8,469 nucleotides of DNA, taken from the NCBI GenBank assembly GCA_023300835.1, contig JALZVB010000258.1, positions 1 to 8,469 of the forward strand. The letters run 5' to 3'. The first letter of the stretch is position 1, and every line of letters starts with the position of its first letter. Positions 5,776 to 8,469 of the stretch are shown here, piece after piece. A program made the position numbers and the translations under genes. The notes below the pieces were generated by a model. It did not search any database and was not told the origin of the DNA. It saw nothing but the letters and a program-made list of their open reading frames with translations. The DNA is from Saprospiraceae bacterium. GTDB lineage: Bacteria; Bacteroidota; Bacteroidia; Chitinophagales; Saprospiraceae.

Positions 5776-5819
5776 AACTTAATAAATCTAATTATTGATA
5801 TCTCAATTAAACTGGGAAT

Positions 5820-5856
5820 ATGCCGCAAGGCACTAACTCAGAATAAAGTTACTGAG
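5820..5856 (-). promoter_or_regulatory. Two small hairpins in the ssb 5' leader
   Basis: Read on the minus strand, CTCAG-TAACTTTATT-CTGAG (about 5855-5836) forms a 5-bp stem, and GTGCC-TTGC-GGCAT (about 5832-5819) forms a 4-bp stem plus a G-T closing pair. Both lie between the putative promoter and the ssb start. They might affect mRNA stability or autoregulation, but both are short and could be chance. Confidence 0.25.
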
Positions 5857-5870
5857 ATTTCTTCTAATTA

Positions 5871-5878
5871 CAAAGCTA
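5871..5878 (-). promoter_or_regulatory. ssb: Bacteroidota-type -7 promoter motif upstream of ssb
   Basis: TAGCTTTG on the minus strand fits the phylum's -7 consensus TAnnTTTG exactly. About 19 bases farther upstream the -33 position reads ATT rather than TTG, so the match is partial. It would give an untranslated leader of roughly 90 bases for ssb. Confidence 0.4.
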
Positions 5879-5986
5879 GGGTTTTTTGAGGTTGTATAAT
5901 GTGCCTAATGTTCAATTTTATGTGATTGGTGGTATTTGCTTGTTTTTACTTGAAATTGCTGATAAAATTGGCATTATTGACTCAAA

Positions 5987-7048
5987 TCAAAACAAAGTCA
6001 CCGACTTCTCTTCAAGGTACATAGCAATACTCTTAGGAAACGCATAAGTCGGAATGTCAAAAATTTTAATGCACTTACCGATAAGCAACTGTTTTGAGTC
6101 TAATTTCCCTTTTAATCTAAATTTAAAAAACTGGGTATGGATTGTCTGATGCGTAAGTTGTTGCTTGTATACTTTAGAAGGAAAGACTTCAGCTACTTTT
6201 AGACCTGATACAACTGAGCTAATATCTGGAACCGTATCCAATAAGGAATCATTCTCTATTAGTGGAAACTGCCATAACCCCTGCCAGATGTCTTTACCAG
6301 AACGTTGTTCTATAACCGTCTGACCTGCATTGTCTTCTAATACGAGATATTGAAAATAGCGTTTACGTTTTTTAAGTTTCTTTGATTTAAGTGGAATTTC
6401 AGCGACTTTATTTTTGGCGAAAGCCTTACAATCTGATTTATATATGCAAGTGGCGCAGAGTGGAATTTTAGCTTTACAACTTAAGGCGCCCATTTCCATT
6501 ATGGCTTGATTAAAAGTTGCGGGATCTTGATGTTCCAGTAATGCCTGTGCAAGCTGTGTTATCTTCTTTTTTATGACAGGGGTATCGACAGGATCTGTTA
6601 TACCATAGAGTCTAGATATAAATCGGATGACATTACCATCGACAACGACATGTGGCAAACCAAAACAAAAACTGCCTACAGCCGCTGCTGTGTATGGACC
6701 AATACCTTTGAGCTTAAGAATATCTTCATATTGATCAGGAAAAACACCAGCTAATTCACTCTGTATATGCTGCGCGGTAAAATGTAAATTTCTGGCGCGA
6801 CTATAATATCCTAGGCCTTCCCACATCTTAAGCACCTCATCAAGAGTCGCTTCTGCCAGCGTTTTCAAACTTGGGAATGCTGTAATAAATCTATTGTAAT
6901 ATGCAGTCCCTTGAGCAACAGTAGTCTGCTGTAGAACGATCTCAGATATCCATATCTTATACGGATCAGTAGTCCTGCGCCAAGGCAAGTCTCGCGCATG
7001 AGAGTTGTACCACTCTATGAGTTTGTTACTTAATTCTAATGTATCCAA
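5987..7048 (-). CDS. mutY: A/G-specific adenine DNA glycosylase MutY
   Basis: This 353-residue repair enzyme removes adenine mispaired with 8-oxoguanine or guanine. The HhH-GPD domain includes SEIVLQQTTV with catalytic-glutamate candidate E36, the helix-hairpin-helix LKLKGIGPYTAAAV (about 112-124), and VDGNV with catalytic D137. The [4Fe-4S] cluster loop C191-X6-C198-X2-C201-X5-C207 is intact. A C-terminal NUDIX-like domain (about 230-353), used to recognise 8-oxoG, is present. The start is TTG at 7048: TAG lies two codons upstream in frame, AAGGA precedes it at about seven bases, no ATG occurs before residue 74, and the N-terminus then aligns as expected (EWYNSHARDLPWR). It starts 9 bases after the pepD stop, so the two are probably co-transcribed. 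The TTG start may keep expression low. Confidence 0.97.
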   Translation of the reverse strand: MDTLELSNKLIEWYNSHARDLPWRRTTDPYKIWISEIVLQQTTVAQGTAYYNRFITAFPSLKTLAEATLDEVLKMWEGLGYYSRARNLHFTAQHIQSELAGVFPDQYEDILKLKGIGPYTAAAVGSFCFGLPHVVVDGNVIRFISRLYGITDPVDTPVIKKKITQLAQALLEHQDPATFNQAIMEMGALSCKAKIPLCATCIYKSDCKAFAKNKVAEIPLKSKKLKKRKRYFQYLVLEDNAGQTVIEQRSGKDIWQGLWQFPLIENDSLLDTVPDISSVVSGLKVAEVFPSKVYKQQLTHQTIHTQFFKFRLKGKLDSKQLLIGKCIKIFDIPTYAFPKSIAMYLEEKSVTLF

Positions 7049-7057
7049 TAACTATCC

Positions 7058-8469
7058 TTAAGAAGCGTTCTTACTAATCGGAATTTCTTTAAGTACTTCC
7101 AATAGATACTTCCAGAATTTCTGTACAGAACTGACTTGTACACATTCGTCAGGAGAGTGAGCCCCTCTGATGTTTGGTCCAAATGAAATCATATCCATTC
7201 CTGGATAATTGGTTCCTATGATTCCACATTCTAGTCCGGCATGGCAAGCGTTGACATGCGGCATCTCATCGAATAATTTCTGGTAGGTATTACTCATCAG
7301 TTTGATGATCGGCGCTTCTGGCTTAGGTGTCCATCCTGGATAATTGCCTCCTGTCTTAGTATCGGCACCTATCAATGAAAATGTAGAAACGATCGCTTGC
7401 TGCAGGTCTATTTTTTCAGAATCAACAGAACTTCTTGTCAGGCACAATATTTCATAAGCACCATCTTTAACGAGGACTCTTGCCAAGTTATTAGAAGTCT
7501 GTACCAACCCATCAATGTCTGGGCTCATTCTATAGATGCCATTGGGACAACCATAGATGGCATTTAAAAGAGACTTCATTGCGGTAGCACTTACAGCAGA
7601 TATAAACGTCTCTCTATTTTCTTGTTTTGACAAACTGATAATCAGATCTGGGTCTGTTGTATTATGTTCAGCTTTGAAAATGCTTTCTACTTTTTTGATA
7701 ATATCTAAGAAAGCAAACTTGTCTTCTGCTTTTATTGAACACGTCGCTTTTGATTCTCTAGGAATGGCATTTCTCAATCCACCGCCATCTATATCACTTA
7801 CGTGCAGCTCTATTTTATCCAATAGATTAACCAGAAGACGGTTCATAAGTTTATTAGCATTACCTAATCCTTTGTTTATGTCCATTCCTGAGTGACCACC
7901 TGACAAGCCTTTCACTTCTATCACGTAACTAATAAAACCTGGTTTCGGTAACACTGATTCTACATAAGTTCCATAAGCACTGATGTCAATTCCACCAGCA
8001 CAACCTATCGTCAATTCATTGTCATCTTCAGTGTCTAGGTTCAACAATATCTTTCCGGTCAACCATCCCCCTTCTAATCCCAAAGCACCTGTCATTCCTG
8101 TTTCTTCATCTATTGTGAATAACGCCTCGATGGCAGGATGCGCAATGTCTGTAGATTCTAGTAGCGCCATAATAGTAGCTACGCCTATGCCATTATCAGC
8201 ACCGAGAGTCGTACCGTCTGCATGTATCCAATCTTCTTTTAATACCATCTTAATGCCCTCCGTATCAAAATCGAAATCGGTATCTGAGTTTTTTTGATGT
8301 ACCATATCAAGATGACTTTGCATAACTATCGTCTCCCTGTCTTCCATACCAGCACTGGCCGGCTTTTTTATAATAACATTACCTACAGGATCTACGACAG
8401 TCTCTAGTTTTAGGCTTTCGCCAAAATCAACCATAAATTGTATAACCCTTTCTTCTTTTTTAGAAGCCC
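7058..8469 (-). CDS. pepD: Cytosolic nonspecific (aminoacyl-histidine) dipeptidase PepD, 5' end off the window
   Basis: This is an M20-family metallopeptidase that hydrolyses dipeptides, including Xaa-His, in the cytosol. The frame runs past the ATG at 8434 to the window edge, adding ASKKEERVIQF, which matches the conserved N-terminal region. The ATG is therefore internal, and about 20-30 residues are missing. Counting from the first full codon (8467), the di-zinc ligands and catalytic residues are all present: HLD (H52, D54), GADNG (D91), DEETG (E121/E122), NLDTED (D145) and RGAHSPDE (H437). A central dimerisation/lid insertion with GLSGGHSGMDI, typical of PepD, is present. The C-terminus is complete (TAA at 7060-7058). 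It overlaps nothing and precedes mutY by 9 bases; no functional link to mutY is evident. Confidence 0.96.
   Translation of the reverse strand, partial: ASKKEERVIQFMVDFGESLKLETVVDPVGNVIIKKPASAGMEDRETIVMQSHLDMVHQKNSDTDFDFDTEGIKMVLKEDWIHADGTTLGADNGIGVATIMALLESTDIAHPAIEALFTIDEETGMTGALGLEGGWLTGKILLNLDTEDDNELTIGCAGGIDISAYGTYVESVLPKPGFISYVIEVKGLSGGHSGMDINKGLGNANKLMNRLLVNLLDKIELHVSDIDGGGLRNAIPRESKATCSIKAEDKFAFLDIIKKVESIFKAEHNTTDPDLIISLSKQENRETFISAVSATAMKSLLNAIYGCPNGIYRMSPDIDGLVQTSNNLARVLVKDGAYEILCLTRSSVDSEKIDLQQAIVSTFSLIGADTKTGGNYPGWTPKPEAPIIKLMSNTYQKLFDEMPHVNACHAGLECGIIGTNYPGMDMISFGPNIRGAHSPDECVQVSSVQKFWKYLLEVLKEIPISKNAS

Noticed and set aside
7557..8297. Two plus-strand frames (7557-7895, 7983-8297)
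   Set aside because: Antisense shadows of pepD, which has all its catalytic motifs.
1..8469. CRISPR arrays, tRNA/rRNA genes, toxin-antitoxin or phage-defence genes
   Set aside because: Looked for and not seen: no regularly spaced repeats, cloverleaf-like sequences or defence-type domains.

Overview
The window looks like chromosomal DNA of a Bacteroidota bacterium. The evidence is a GldE-type CNNM/CBS membrane protein next to ssb and mutY, a methylmalonyl-CoA epimerase, a small porin-like beta-barrel protein, a short GreA-type factor of the kind common in this phylum, a dockerin-like 'DINSDGKVNG...ILG' gene relic, A-rich leaders with few Shine-Dalgarno sites, and low G+C. The dockerin-like module resembles those of Saprospiria-type surface proteins, but a lineage below phylum is a guess.

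Left part (1-2174): the 5' part of a minus-strand methylmalonyl-CoA epimerase gene lies divergent to a membrane-anchored TlpA/thioredoxin-like gene. It is followed by a decayed minus-strand fragment encoding an EF-hand/dockerin-like module (1168-1446), and then by a plus-strand outer-membrane beta-barrel gene whose best start is at 1530. Middle (2203-3213, minus): a GreA/GreB-like elongation factor and a small heat-shock protein, separated by a strong rho-independent terminator (2706-2742).

The 663-base gap at 3214-3876 is the most unusual stretch. It holds a probable 222-bp miniature transposable element (3468-3689) with imperfect terminal inverted repeats, a 7-bp TATTATA direct duplication at its edges, and a core of GAAA-capped hairpins. 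The element abuts an orphan signal-peptide coding stub (3692-3775).

Right part (3877-8469, all minus): pepD, mutY, ssb and gldE in transcription order. pepD and mutY are 9 bases apart and gldE starts 27 bases after ssb, so they probably form two tight pairs. mutY begins with TTG and gldE with GTG. ssb has its own 211-base leader with a Bacteroidota-type -7 motif and two small hairpins. The usual gldE partner gldD is not found downstream.

The genes are mostly housekeeping: DNA repair and replication, dipeptide turnover, propionate/methylmalonyl metabolism, proteostasis and envelope functions. I found no defence system, CRISPR array, tRNA or rRNA. The best candidate for something undescribed is the short palindrome-rich element.
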